The notes under the pieces were generated by a model, which did not search any database, was not told where the DNA came from, and worked only from the letters and a program-made list of their open reading frames with translations. DNA of 64,000 nt from assembly GCA_016748015.1 (NCBI GenBank), contig JAAOMT010000534.1:138654-202653 (forward strand), read 5' to 3'. This stretch comes from Geosiphon pyriformis. Lineage: Eukaryota > Glomeromycota > Glomeromycetes > Archaeosporales > Geosiphonaceae. The stretch's first letter is position 1. Each line of letters starts with the position of its first letter. This document shows positions 33,010-45,589 of this stretch, in pieces. Both the position numbers and the translations under genes were made by a program.

Positions 33010-33169
33010 AAACCAAAAAAAAAACTTCTTTCTTTCTTACATCTACAAATCCTCAAAAAGCACTTTTCTGAAAAAGAAGTTTTTATTTTTTTCTTGTTAA
33101 TATTTCACAATTTTTTTTTTTAATAATAACTCATTTTTCATAAACCTGAAAACTGCTTTTAGTAGCAAC

Positions 33170-35029
33170 ATGTCTAAAAAAAGGGCACCAAAGGGTGCTT
33201 TTCATAGTCTTGCTGATGGCTCTTTCTTACAAAAAAAGAAAGTTATGCTTGGGAATGTCAAACACTCAAATGACAAAAAGAATATCTCTTTGAACAAGTC
33301 TGAGCTTGGTGACAATGTGTTTTTTAATGTAGATAGTGTGTCTGGTGACAAAAAAAATACTAATATGACTGGCATTAATATTGAATTTCTTATAGATTTA
33401 GCTGCCAATACTCCTAAAGCCAAGCATGTTAATACTGGTGCCATTTTCAGTTCACCTCTTAGATTTCCTAATTTTGTCATGGATAATGATGAAGATGTCT
33501 CTTTTTTTCCTTACCTTTCAATTTTTCTGAAAAAAAAATGGATTGACCCAAAAATTATTAAGACTCAGGTTGAGGTGTCTGCCAAAAAATCCTTTGCTTT
33601 TGATATCAATCTTAGTGCTGTGGAAGGGAAATCAGCAATGACAAAAACCCAGTTAATTAGAAAGATTTTTTTATCAATCAATAGTTTTGGGGGGAGGGCC
33701 ACTACCCCTTCAAAATTTGAAGAAATTATCTGATCTACTTTTACTTCCGAAAAAAGCATGGTTATGGCTATATCATTGGCCAGGAAAAAAGAGATCATTG
33801 TGAACACCAATCTCAAGAAACAAAGAATTTGTTCAAATCAGACTGTGGTCATCAAAGAGATTCCCATGGATACACCAAAAAAAATGATTGTTACTGCATT
33901 AGTTGAGTTTGGTGAAATTAAGTTGATCAAAATTCAACTTATTGAATTGTGGCAAAAAGCTGTGGTTGAATTTGCTGAACTAGATCAGATTGAACAATTA
34001 GCTATTAAATGGTTTTTTTTGATTGGGAAAGATTCAGTGCAAGTGGCTATGGCTGTGGGAGATCGTAAAACATGGGTGTTAAGAGACCAGTTCAGGGCTT
34101 TGTTGTTTACTTTGCCTGTGAAAACAATTGCTCATAATTTGGGCATTTTTTTGAAAAGAGTTGGTAGGAAAACTTGTATTATAAATTGTTTGTTGGATTC
34201 TGGCAATAAGATTCACTGTGCTGTGATTGGCTTTGAGTCTGAGGATGTTATGGAATTTGCTTATCGCACTGAGCCAATATTTGGTGGCATTAAATTGTCT
34301 TGGGCTAGATTGGACTTGGTTTGCTGTAAAAAATGTAATCACCTTGGCCATTCTGCTCTGAAGTACAATGCACCAACTCTGCTTATTGCTGATTCTTCAA
34401 AAATTGTTAAAAGAGTTCCTTCAGAAGACTGTCGTCTTTAGCTAGCTAAATTGTACACTAAAAAGTGTGTTCTTATTTCTAGATCTGCTGTCTTTAGTGG
34501 CAAATTTTGGGTGCAAGTGGTCTCACTTGCTTTTCCTCCTGGTAATCCCTATTTCAACTCTGGTTTTAGGTTTGATTCTCCTTCTTCTGGTTTTTCAGAT
34601 ATTAAGGGAAACATGTCAGTTATTCAAAATGACTCTTCAATCAATGATCATCTAGCTTCTTTGGAATGTTCCTTAGAATTACTGGCTAATCAAATATCAG
34701 ATATTGTGCATAGATTAAATGGTGTGGAGCTGGTGCCTCTGGTGCCTATTATACAAGTTGTATCTACAGCAACTCTTGTCTCTACATTGGCATTGATGGA
34801 TACTGATATGGTTTTAGATGTCCCACAGTCATCTCTTCCTTTTTTTTTTTCAGTATTAAAAGACAGGGTGGCAGATTTAGGTCTGAGCAGTTCAAAAGTT
34901 CTTATCTCTAAAGTTGGTGGTTTGGAATCTAAGATGATAGCTCTTGAAGTTTCTATTGGCTTAATATTGGGGAAGTTAGATCTGTTGTACATAAATCAGG
35001 GTTCTTTGATGCAGCCTTTGCATCAATGA
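33170..35029 (+). pseudogene. LINE-B ORF1
   Basis: 620 codons in one frame, interrupted by only two stops: TGA at 33,731-33,733 (expected Arg, CGA) and TAG at 34,439-34,441 (expected Gln, CAG), both single C-to-T changes. Basic N-terminus, an RRM-like central part (VVIKEIPMDTPKKMIVTA, then EFGEIKLIKIQLI and AVVEFAELDQ), and a zinc knuckle at about 34,320-34,365 (CCKKCNHLGHSALKYN, last Cys now Tyr). C-terminal half is Ser/Leu-rich with a coiled-coil-like heptad pattern. The stop TGA overlaps the ORF2 ATG. Confidence 0.88.
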
Positions 35030-38000
35030 GTAAGCTCACTTGAAAAGTGGCTATATGTAATGTTAAAGACATGACAAATTTGGCTAAACAGAAAGACATT
35101 ATTCGTTGGCATAAAGATTCAGGGAATATAATTTCAATTGTTACTGAGACAAAATTGAGATCTGACATTAGGCCTTGGATTATAAGTAAATTTGATGAAC
35201 TTTGGGTTTTTACTTCTGGTTTGAATGTTAGATTTTGTGGTGCTGGGGTTGCCATAATTATGAACAATTCTTTGGCTCAGCATGTTTCGAAATTGGATGA
35301 GATTCCTGGTTGTTTGATTTCTGTGTGCCTTTTGTTCAAAAACAAGCTTTTAGTTATAATCTTGAATTTGTATGCTGGTGTATCCATCAGCACACGATTT
35401 AGTCAAGCTGCTGATATTAATTCTATGGTTTCCAAAATGGTCAATTCCAGCTTTTTTGTGGTTTTGGGTGGTGACTTCAATGAAAATAGGTCTAGCAAAA
35501 ATGCAAGTTTCAAGTTCTGTTTGGGTTTGGGCCTGGTTAATACTTTTGATGAACACTTATTGGCCAAGGCTTTCACTTAGAGCAATTCTAGAGGTGTTAA
35601 AAAAGTAATTGATTTTATTTTAGTGAGTGAAAATTTGGCATCCACTTTAGCATCACATTTTGTCGATGATGTGTCTGAGTTTTTTGATACAAATCATAAG
35701 TCAGTTTCCATTTCAATTGGTTTGGGTGGGCTGCTGGATACACTTCTTATTAGCATGTGCAGACAGACCAACCGAGACCAGTAGAAGTTCAAATTGAAGG
35801 ATGCAAATAATATTAAATGGTTAAAATTTAGAGACTGCTTTTCTGCCAAGTTGTTGGCTAGGTCAGATGTGTTTAAGAAGACAAGGGTTAATGGTGACTT
35901 AAATACAATGTAGAAAATGTTGAAGGAGGCCATAGTACAGACTGCCAACACAGTTTTTTCTAAAATCTGGTATAGTAAATATGACTGTTTGAGAAATAAA
36001 CAATCTTCCAAATTCTTTAAATTAGAGATGCTTGTTGCAAAGGTTGTGAAATGTTGAAACTTTGGTGATCTCCTGAATTTTGACCATTTTATTAAGGTAT
36101 GGTTGGCTATTAATGTAATCGAAGCTTCCAAAATTGACAGTATAGTTTTGAACAGTGTGAGCTCGATGGAGTTAATTAAACATTTGTCAATGATAAAAAA
36201 AGGGTATTATAAGTCCAAGTATTATGAATCTAAGATTGCTGAGAATTCTGCTATAAAGAAGGCAATTGACTATCGAATGGAAAACTTTTGTTCTAACAAA
36301 AAAAAAATAATAAAGAGCATTCTGGAGCATCTTTTTTACAAGGTGGTTTTGGATCACTTGGTAGTGGATGATGAGCTGGTGATTAAGCCTAATGAGATAA
36401 AACTCAAGGTTGATAAAATTATAGAAGGGTGAACAAAAAAGTGATTGGTTCTTCCAAAGATATCTGACCTCTGGGCTCAACAATATAGGTCTCTGAATTA
36501 TGTGGATAATAATGCTTTCTTTGATGTAATGGTTGGAATTGGTATGGAGGAATTGTCTCTGGTTGTTGATGAGCTGCCAAACAATAAAGCAGCCAGGTTA
36601 TCTGGAATACCTAATGAACTTTGGAAGCATTGTGGTGGGGAGATTTTAGCCTGTCTTTTGAAATTGTTGAATTTGTGTTTGAGTATGGGTGCAGTTTCTA
36701 ATCTGTGGAAAGAAGCATAAATTTCAATAATTCCGAAACTTTATGAATAAAATGGTGTTCTGACAAATACCAAACCTATTGCATTGGTTAAAACAGCATG
36801 TAAAATACTATCTAAGATTCTGTCTGATCAAATTTCTTTGGCTTGTAGCAAGTTTAATGTTCTTTATGATGACAATTTTTTGGTGTTGAAAAGTACTTCA
36901 ATCTAATCTCCTATTCTTGCTATTGGCTTAGTTGTTGAGGATGCTCTGAAGAAAAACAGAGAGCTTTAGTTAGTGCTACAGGATATGCGCAAAGCTTATG
37001 ATTTAATAAACTGGCATCATTTGTGAGTGAGCTTGCATCACATCAAAATGTGTAAACATTTCGTAAAATTTTTTGGCAACATTCATGGGAACTGGGTCAA
37101 CAGAGTGATGACAGACTTTGGGCTTTCAGATGGTTATAGAGTACATGATGGGTTGGATCAAGGGGAGGTTTTTTCTCCACTATTTTAGAGAATATTTTAT
37201 GATCCACTTTTGTGTAAAGTGAAAAGACATGAACACTTATGTGGATATAGAATTAATTCTAAGTTTGTGGCAAAGTCTAGCAGAATTGAGACAAGTGGAG
37301 AGAAAACCTTTTTTTTGGCTGCAAGCACTTTTGTTGATGATACAATTTGGGTCGAGAGTAGTCAGACATCTATGCAATATATTTTGAACATTGCAAGTGA
37401 ATTTTTTGTGATTAATAACATTTTAATTAATAATGATAAGACGGTAGCAATTTTTATCAATCAAGGAATTAAAAATGCCTTACTATTAATCAATGGATTG
37501 CCAATTTTGATTGCTAAAAAGGGTGAGTCACACCAATACTTGGGTATCTTTCTGTTAACTAAGAGTTTTTCTAAGCCCAGTTTGGCTCAAGCTCATAAGG
37601 ATGTCAGATTTTTTTCTAATATAGTGTTAAAAAAGGCTATTATGAACAAACAATTCTGTTATTTGGTTTCAGCAGTTTTGCAGCCCATTGTTAGCTATTG
37701 TGCACAATTCAGTTTTGTTGCTTTTGAGGTATGTTGTAAGTAGGATATCATGATTAAAAAAGGTCTTAGGGCTAAAGCTGGTTTGCCATGTGACTTTCCC
37801 AGTGAAGTCTTATACCATCTTTCTTTATATGGTTTAAAGCCCTTTGAACAAGTGCAATCTGAAGGAAAGCTGGCATTATTGATTTTATTTTCTAATGGCC
37901 ATGGCATTTTTGGATATTTATTTAACCATAGATTTTTAGATTTGTAAGTTCTGGAATAGTCTCCTTTGGATTCTTTGCAATTTTCTGTTAGGTTGTGTGT

Positions 38001-39717
38001 TAGTCCTGTAAACAATTTTTTGGCAGGGGTGGTGAAAATTTTTTTGAGAAATGAATTATCTTTGGCAAACAATTTACCTTGTGCTTTTTGTGGGTCTGGC
38101 AATTTTCCAATGTTTGGCATTCTGGATCAGTTTTTGTATTACAAATCCATTTTTTCATTAAAGTGTTTTGGTGTTGCTTTTGGTAACAGAATTTTTAACA
38201 AGAAAGGAAAGGTGATGGACTGGAAAACATTTCGGCATTGAAAGTGATTAAACCCGAGGGGCCCTGTGCCTTACTGGTTTTCTTTGATGTCTAATTTTAT
38301 GAACAATTCTGTTTCTTTGGGGGTTGGAGCTGTTTCTGCTACTAAGGAAGATATGCTAAGTGTCTTGAATTCTGATAAGTTCTCTGAGGTTTGTGATAGT
38401 TTGCTGGAGATGTGGTCTGATTGTATTGAGGTTTATACAAATGGGTCCTTAAGATGTGCTAGTTCTGTTAAGGTGGCAGGTAGAGCGGCTGCATACTTTT
38501 TGGCTGTAAATACAGACATTGGAGTTAAGGTCTCTGGACTTTTGTCCTCTACTTTAACTGAACTACAAGCTGTGGTGTTGGCTTTGGAGTGTGTTTCATC
38601 TTCTTGCTCAGTGATTTTGTACTCAGATAGTCAATCTGCGATTAATGCCTGTATTTCCGAGGCTTTTTTGACTGCACCTGACTTCCATAATCAATGTTGG
38701 ATCAAAAGATTGCAAATTGTCAATCTCCTTAGGGACAAAAATATTTCAATTAAGTAGGTGAAGGTTAAAGAACATTCAGATGTGTTGGGCAACATAAAGA
38801 CTAATGCACTGGCTAATGAGACTACTTCCTTATCTCTTTCTTTGCCAGTTAAAATCCAGAAGAGGTTTCTAGTTGCTGAGAAGACTGTTATTTCTGATAA
38901 TGTTCATCATTTTGCTTAGAACTTACACCAGTTAATATGCTGTGTTTATTGGGAGGCTGGTCTTGGTTTTAGTATTGTTCTGGATGTTATGATTAAAGAA
39001 ATAGATTGGGATGCTACTGTGACAGTTTGGCATTTTGATTTACACATGCTTTCTGAATTCACCAGTAGGAAGTCAGCCAATTTACGCACATATTTGATGA
39101 AGACTGTATATAAGTGACTGCCAGTTGCAGTTAGAAAAAGATTGTATAACAAAAGTTATCCTGGTGTTTTGTGTTTGCTGTGTAGTGAAATGGAGTTTTC
39201 TGATTATGTTTTTGCTTGTTTTGGTGACTCTGGTCTCCGTGGGAACATTTTGGTTGAAGCTGCTGAGAAATGGATGTCGATGTCTGGTCTTTTGAGTTCA
39301 TTTCCATCTGCTATTCTGCTCTTGCTCTCATCATGTTCTTTGAATGTAGATCTTTATACATTAGTGTGCAAGAGTTTTGTAATAAGAAATTGGTATGCTG
39401 AAGCTGTTTCAATTTTTGAGAGAAAAGAGAAAGCTATTCAGACCTTAGTAGAATATATCAGGTTTGTGGTAGAGTTGCAGCACACTCAGATATAGACTGT
39501 TAGGACCAAGCATAAAGTGAAGATAGAAAAGACTGGCTTGGTTGAAGATAATGGTGTGGTTTCTGGCTTGTTTAGCAGTGTAGTTTCTACATTGTCAGCT
39601 AGTATTGTCCACATGCTTGGTGTTATAAAATCTTTTGCTATTAGGTTTGATAGGTGCAAACTGTGTCATTTTTTCTCTGGTTTGGATGGTGATACTTTTG
39701 TTACCATAGGTGTGTAG
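35026..39717 (+). pseudogene. LINE-B ORF2: EEP endonuclease, RT, RNase H
   Basis: Starts with ATG at 35,026-35,028 sharing ATGA with the ORF1 stop, a termination-reinitiation layout. One uninterrupted frame of about 1,560 codons with about twenty nonsense codons and no frameshift. Endonuclease: VTETKL and VVLGGDFNEN. RT: ARLSGIPNELWKH, LQDMRKAYD, GLDQGEVFSP, active site FVDDTIW (37,330-37,341, intact). RNase H: VYTNGSL (Asp to Asn), LTELQAVVLALEC, ILYSDSQSA. C-terminal C-x2-C followed by DYVFAC, where the zinc His is Tyr. Every stop sits where Trp, Gln or Arg is expected, so one transition (occasionally two) explains each. Confidence 0.9.
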
Positions 39718-39843
39718 TGTTGCCTTGTCTGATCTAAATAGCTGACCACATGTTGTCTGTACATGAATTGCGTTTAGTTGGTTCCAATTAGTTTGGTTCT
39801 ATGTACTAGATAGCAATTGGGCTTCACTTGTAAAACTTGTAAT

Positions 39844-39868
39844 AAAAAAAAAAAAAAAAAAAAAAAAA
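39844..39868 (+). repeat. LINE-B poly(A) tail
   Basis: 25 uninterrupted A after TGTAAT, ending the element. Confidence 0.9.
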
Positions 39869-40799
39869 GCCAAATTTAATTTTTTTATAAAATACAAATT
39901 TATACAAATTTATAATACATAAAAATATTAGTCAATATTATAATAAATATTCATAATTAAGTAAAAAATATACATAAAATAAATATTTTAAACTAGTAAT
40001 AAAAAACTAATAAACACAAAAAAAACAAAAAATTAGAAATATTAAAGCCAAAATTACTTAATTAATATTATTAATATTAATATTTAAAAAATTTTTTATT
40101 ATTTAAAATTTTTTTTTTTAGTCTAAACTTGGAATAAAATTCAAAAATCTTAAAGAAAAAAATTTAATCAAACACCAAAATTAAGTTGGTTCAATAAAAT
40201 ATTTTTTAAATTATTAAAAAAACCAAAAATAAAAAAAGTTATATATAAAAATATTAAAAAAAATTTAACTCTATTTATATTTAAATATATAACTTTACTA
40301 TTATTAAAAATTAATTTTAATATAACTTTACTTTATATTATAAAACTTAAAGAAAAAAATGTTAACATATTTATATAACTTAAAAAAATCCAAAAAGCAA
40401 ATCAAGCCAATAATAAAAATAAACAAAAAAGTATTTAAATTTTATTATTCTTTCTTAAAAATATTGTTAATTTTTAATACTAAAATCTGAAAGCAAACTT
40501 TTAAACATTCAAAAAATTAAAATATTTTTCAATTTTAGATTTGAAAAATAGATATTAACAAGTTATTATAGATTTCAAAAATCATTAAAAAAAAGCATAT
40601 ACAATTTAAAAAAATATTATAAATTTAATATTATGTTTTTTAGATTATATAATATATTAACATTATTTTAAAAATTATTAAACATTGTTTTGATTAAACT
40701 TTTATAAAAATTAGTAGTTTCTACTTAAATAATTTTAATATTTATTTTTTAATTTTTAAAGTTTACTTAATTTACTTATAAAAAGTTTTTCTAATAATT

Positions 40800-42000
40800 A
40801 TGTAAAGCAGAATTAAATTTAAATATTAAAAAATATTACTTAAAAAGAATATTGGTTTTTTTGGCCATATTATTAGCCAAAAAAGATTATTAAAATACAA
40901 TAATTCAAAATTTTTTACAATACAACTGAATTACAAGAATTTTTAAGATTAATCTTTTATTATAAAAAATTAATCAAAGAATTCTTAAAAATTATCAACC
41001 TTTTTAACTATCTACTCAATAAAACTGTAAAATATTAATAGACATCTAAATAATAAACAGTTTTTAATATCTTCAAAATATAATTGATTACAGCTATAAT
41101 TATTGCTTATTTAAATTTTACCAAAAAATTTTAACTAATTATTAATGCTTTTAATATAGTATTTTATTTCAACTAAATAATAATAACAATAAAAAAATAA
41201 TTATATATGTTAGCAAAACTTTTAAGTTTATTAAAACCAAGTATTTTTCGACAAAATTAAAAACAGCAACAATAATCTGAACTTTTAAATATTTTTAATA
41301 TTATTATTAATAATATTAAACTCAAATAACTACATAAAACAGCAGAGCTTAATACCAAATAATTCTGTTAGATAAAACTTGTAACTAACTACAAATATAT
41401 TGTTTATTACAAATCAAAAAAATTACACAAAAACATTATTAGTCTTTTAAAAATAAAACAAAATTAACACCAACTAAATCACTATTTTAATAAACTTTTA
41501 ATAACAAAAATAAATTCAAAACACTATAATTATATTAAAAATTATTTAAAGATATTTACATTATTAAAAACTTGGTTTCCAAAGAAAAAATGTTTTAAAA
41601 TATTAAGCAAACCAATATTTTTTACAAAACAATGTTATATATTATTAAAATTACAAAAATCTAAACAATTTATTCAAATTAATTTTAAAACACAAAAAAA
41701 CAGTTTTATACAATATTTACTTAGATTTTTTATTAAAATATCTTTAAAAAATAGTATTATTTCAAAAATATTAAAATATTATTTTTGGCTTTATATACAA
41801 AAAACTATTTTAACTTTTGTAATAATTGTTAAAAAAGAAGAATAACTTGTTTTACAAAACTTTTTAATTCAATTAAAGTTGAACAACTATTTAATAAAGT
41901 TAAAATTAATTTAATAAGATTAATATTTATTCTAATTAAAAAAACTAATACATTATAATACTAATAAATTATTTTACAAAATAATCAAAAGCAAAAACCA
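40800..42000 (+). pseudogene. Ty3/gypsy pol relic
   Basis: Plus-strand translation gives FFGHIISQKRLLKYN at about 40,857, then LQEFLRLIFYYKKLIKEFLK, matching the RT-RNase H join of LTR-B (GHLITKDE...LGLTSYYRKFVKNFSK). Around 41,777-41,940 YYFWLYIQKTI precedes a region that fits the integrase zinc motif with its Cys lost. Stops in every frame; boundaries approximate. Confidence 0.65.
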
Positions 42001-42479
42001 TCTAAAAAGCAAATGCAAAATTTATAACAAATTTTATCTATAAAAATATTATTGTAATTACAAATATTTAATTAAATTTTTATATAATCAAAAACACAGT
42101 TTGTAAATAATTAAATACATAAATTTACATATATTACAATATTAAAAGACTATTATTTTTGTTATATTATCTCTAAACAAATAAATTTGTAGAATGTTTT
42201 ATCAATCAATTTTAAACAAAATAAAATATTTTTATTTTATCATATAACAAATAAAATCTGTGATAATTAGTTATGTAATATAAAACCTGTAAAAATTATG
42301 TAAAATCTATAATAGATTGAATAAAATTTGTAATAAGATAAAAATCTATAAATTTTGTAATTATATCTGGTAAAATCTGTAATAAATTGTATTTTATTGG
42401 CTATATTATGTAAAAAACAGTCTATTATTATGTTTATTCAATATATTTATATTAATACACATAATTTAATTTGTAGAAA

Positions 42480-43400
42480 ACCACAAGTTCTAGTATTATT
42501 AGGAAATAATTATTTCGTGTAGATTAGAATTCAAATTAACAGATAAAAAAACTCCAAAAACTGTTTTCACAAATACTTATATGGCTAAAAAATACTATCA
42601 TTAAAGACTAAAAAGCTTGAGTAAAATATTTATATTTTTACTTGTATTTTAATCTTTTCTTAGGTATTGTTATCTGAGTAGAAAAACTAATCAAGAATTT
42701 AAACAAGTAGAAATAACAGACAGAAAAAAACAGAATTAAATTCATTTAAGTTTTTAATAACATTTTTAGACTCACTTTTCTTCTTAAATCTTTTTATCTC
42801 TTATCACCTCAATAAGAGATATAATTAAACTTTTCAAAATCTCATGATTCTAAAAACTTGTACTTGATATTTAATTTCCTATTAAAATCATTTATTTCTA
42901 TTTTAGGTCAGATGCAATTAGCATAAATACTTGTAAAACTTTAATAACTTAGACCAATTGCTCTTAATTATAGCAATTAATGGAATACTAATTTTTTTTC
43001 TATTTCATTTTCTTTTATTCTTTTTTTTTATTCTTTTTTATTCTTTCTTTCTCTTGTAGAACAGCAACATTGAAAATTGACTGTTTTGGAAGCTTTTTCT
43101 AAGTGTTGAATATTAATTTTATTCTGTTAGCTTACCAGAAAGATGAAAAGACACTGCTGAACTTTAGCAATTGTAATCAACTAATGTGGAATAATACTAC
43201 AATAACATAACTACGAATATAACATTTTTGTGTCTTATAATAAAAGAATTTAACAGATAAAATAAAAATAACAACTAATCTTCAGAAATTGATAGACTAA
43301 TTTATTAGAAAACCGAATACAACTACAAGACCTTTAAATCTGTACTTTATTTTATTATTAACTTTCTATTACTAAATCACGAGTGCCAGATGTTATAATA
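42480..43400 (+). repeat. Relic LTR of the LTR-A family
   Basis: Aligns with the reverse complement of LTR-A LTRs: the stretch at about 42,935-43,020 (TTAATAACTTAGACC..., AATTAATGGAATACTAAT, then a TTTTCTTTTATTC run) parallels the LTR-A sequence on the minus strand, and GCTTACCAGAAAG at 43,130 follows in the right order. Same orientation as the pol relic upstream, so it is plausibly that element's 3' LTR. Ends not defined. Confidence 0.55.
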
Positions 43401-45589
43401 TCATTTACCAAATATACTTATAATAGTATTTTTACTAATATACAGATAATACTGTATCAAAAAAACAAATTAACTAGCAACTGTCTCTAATTTTTGCCAT
43501 TAATATTACAGAAATCAGCACTATTAATAAAAAGACATCTTTTTAGAACAAAGATTTACTGAAAAAAGTCAATTTTTTTAAAGGAAATCAAATTAAAAAC
43601 AAAGATAAATTTGAATTAAGTTTATTATTTATTGTATTTATTTATTAATTTTTAATAAAGATATTGTTTCATAAGAGTTTTTTTTGTAATAGCATTTATT
43701 ATATTGCCAATATTTGTTTAAAAAATATTACAATAAATTGCAAAAAATTTATAAAGCAAGAACAATAAAAATTGAAAGTTTATATCTTTTTTTCAAAAGT
43801 GATTAAACAATAAATTTTGTTATTTATAAAAAAATTTAAGTTTTTTGCAATAAAAATTAATTATTATATGTAATAAAAAGAATCTTTATTTTTAAGCTTA
43901 TTTATTTTAGTAATAACAGTATTATTTATTTGAATTTTTCATTCAAAGTTGTGCCACTTAGTTTGGTTAACTTTACAGTATTTTTAATTAAGTTTGTTCT
44001 TAAAAGATGCTGTTACTCTTAAAAAATATTTATTTATTACAAATTTTATCTGGGTTTTATAGATTTTTATTTTATTGCAAATTTTATCCAGTTTATTATA
44101 GATTTTATATTACATAATTGATTATTATATTGGTTATCTTAGATTTTACTCTGTTTTTTTATTATTATTATTATTATTATTATAATAAAACACATATTAT
44201 TTAACATTATGAATTAATTTTTCAGTAAAAATTTACTTAAAATTTTTAAAATATTTTATAGATTATACAAGTTAAAACTTGATAATAAAATTTTAAAAAA
44301 ATTATATAACAATAAATTTAAATACTATCTTTAATTTTATAAATTAGTACATAATTTTTTTTAATTAATTTTAAAGATATTTTCTGAAACTGAAAACCAG
44401 TAATTATTATTAAACAATACCCAAATTTCAACACTTAAATTGTTTTATAATAAATTAATTTTTTTTCTTAAAAGTTTAACCAAATATTTAACAAAAATAA
44501 TTAAATAATTAAATAAAAATATATATAACTTATATATATTAAAAATAATTGTTTTTTTAAAAAAATCAATTATTTTCCTTTTAATATTTTTATAATAATT
44601 ATTTTTATAATTAGAAAAATGCTTAATAAAATAAAAATTAAATTTAAAACAACAAATTTTATCTTAAAAATTACATAAAAACAAATACACAATAAATTTA
44701 AAACAATAATTGAATTAATAAATACTTATAACAAAATTAAAACAACTTTTATATTTTACAACTTATTTAATATTTGCAAAAATGTTTTATAAAACAGAAT
44801 ATAAGAATTTTTAAAAATTTAATATATTAAAAAGCTTATTGAACTAAAATTTTAATAATTTTTAGATTAAATTACTTCAATTATTCTGAATTATTATTCG
44901 AAAATAATAGATAATATTTAAACTTTAATAAAGTTTAGTTTAAGAAAATAATTATGTTATTAAGTAAAAATTAAATTATTAATAGAAATTGTTTTTATAT
45001 AATATTACTTTATTTTTATTACTTATTATTTAGTTATATTATTAAATATTACTATTTAATTAATTATTTAATTTGTATAATATACAAATATAACTAATAT
45101 AATAATTAAATTATATAATATACCAACTATATAACATTTAAAAATTTGCCAAAATATTTAGAAATTCAATATTATTTTGGCAAAAAGTCAAATATTTTAA
45201 TATGTTTTTTTTAAAAATTAAAATTAAATAAATTTTTATTAACAAAAAAATTCCAAAATATTTGTGTGATTTTTCTTTTTTTGCAACAAAAATAGACAAA
45301 TTATTAATACTTAAAAAGATTTTTTTAACTTTTTAAATAATAATAATAGCTATAGTTTTGTTATTATTAATTAAAATATTATTTTTCTTAAAAGTTTGTT
45401 AGTAATATTCAAAATATACTAAATAATAATCTGAATATTTCCAATAAAAATCATTATTATCAATAAAAAATTAATTTAGTTTTGACTTTGTTTTTTTTAG
45501 TTTTGGCAGCAAACTTAATATTAATTCTGTAATTATTTAATCTTTTATGTTTTTTGACTTTATATAAGAGAAAATAATATAAAATTTTT

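Larger units (their letters stand above)
33010..39868 (+). mobile_element. LINE-B, near full-length
   Basis: Plus-strand non-LTR retrotransposon of the same family as LINE-A: 5' UTR, ORF1 (33,170-35,029), ORF2 (35,026-39,717), about 125 bp 3' UTR and a 25-A tail. The 5' boundary is where similarity to LINE-A begins. I could not find a target duplication. Domain order (EEP endonuclease, RT, RNase H, CCHC-like) fits an I/Tad-type clade with RNase H; clade assignment is inference. Confidence 0.92.

Noticed and set aside
35047-39717. Alternative genetic code (stop codons reassigned) to explain in-frame stops in LINE-B
   Set aside because: TGA falls at both expected Trp and Arg positions, TAG at both Trp and Gln, and the two unique-region genes use no internal stops. 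Transitions explain all cases.
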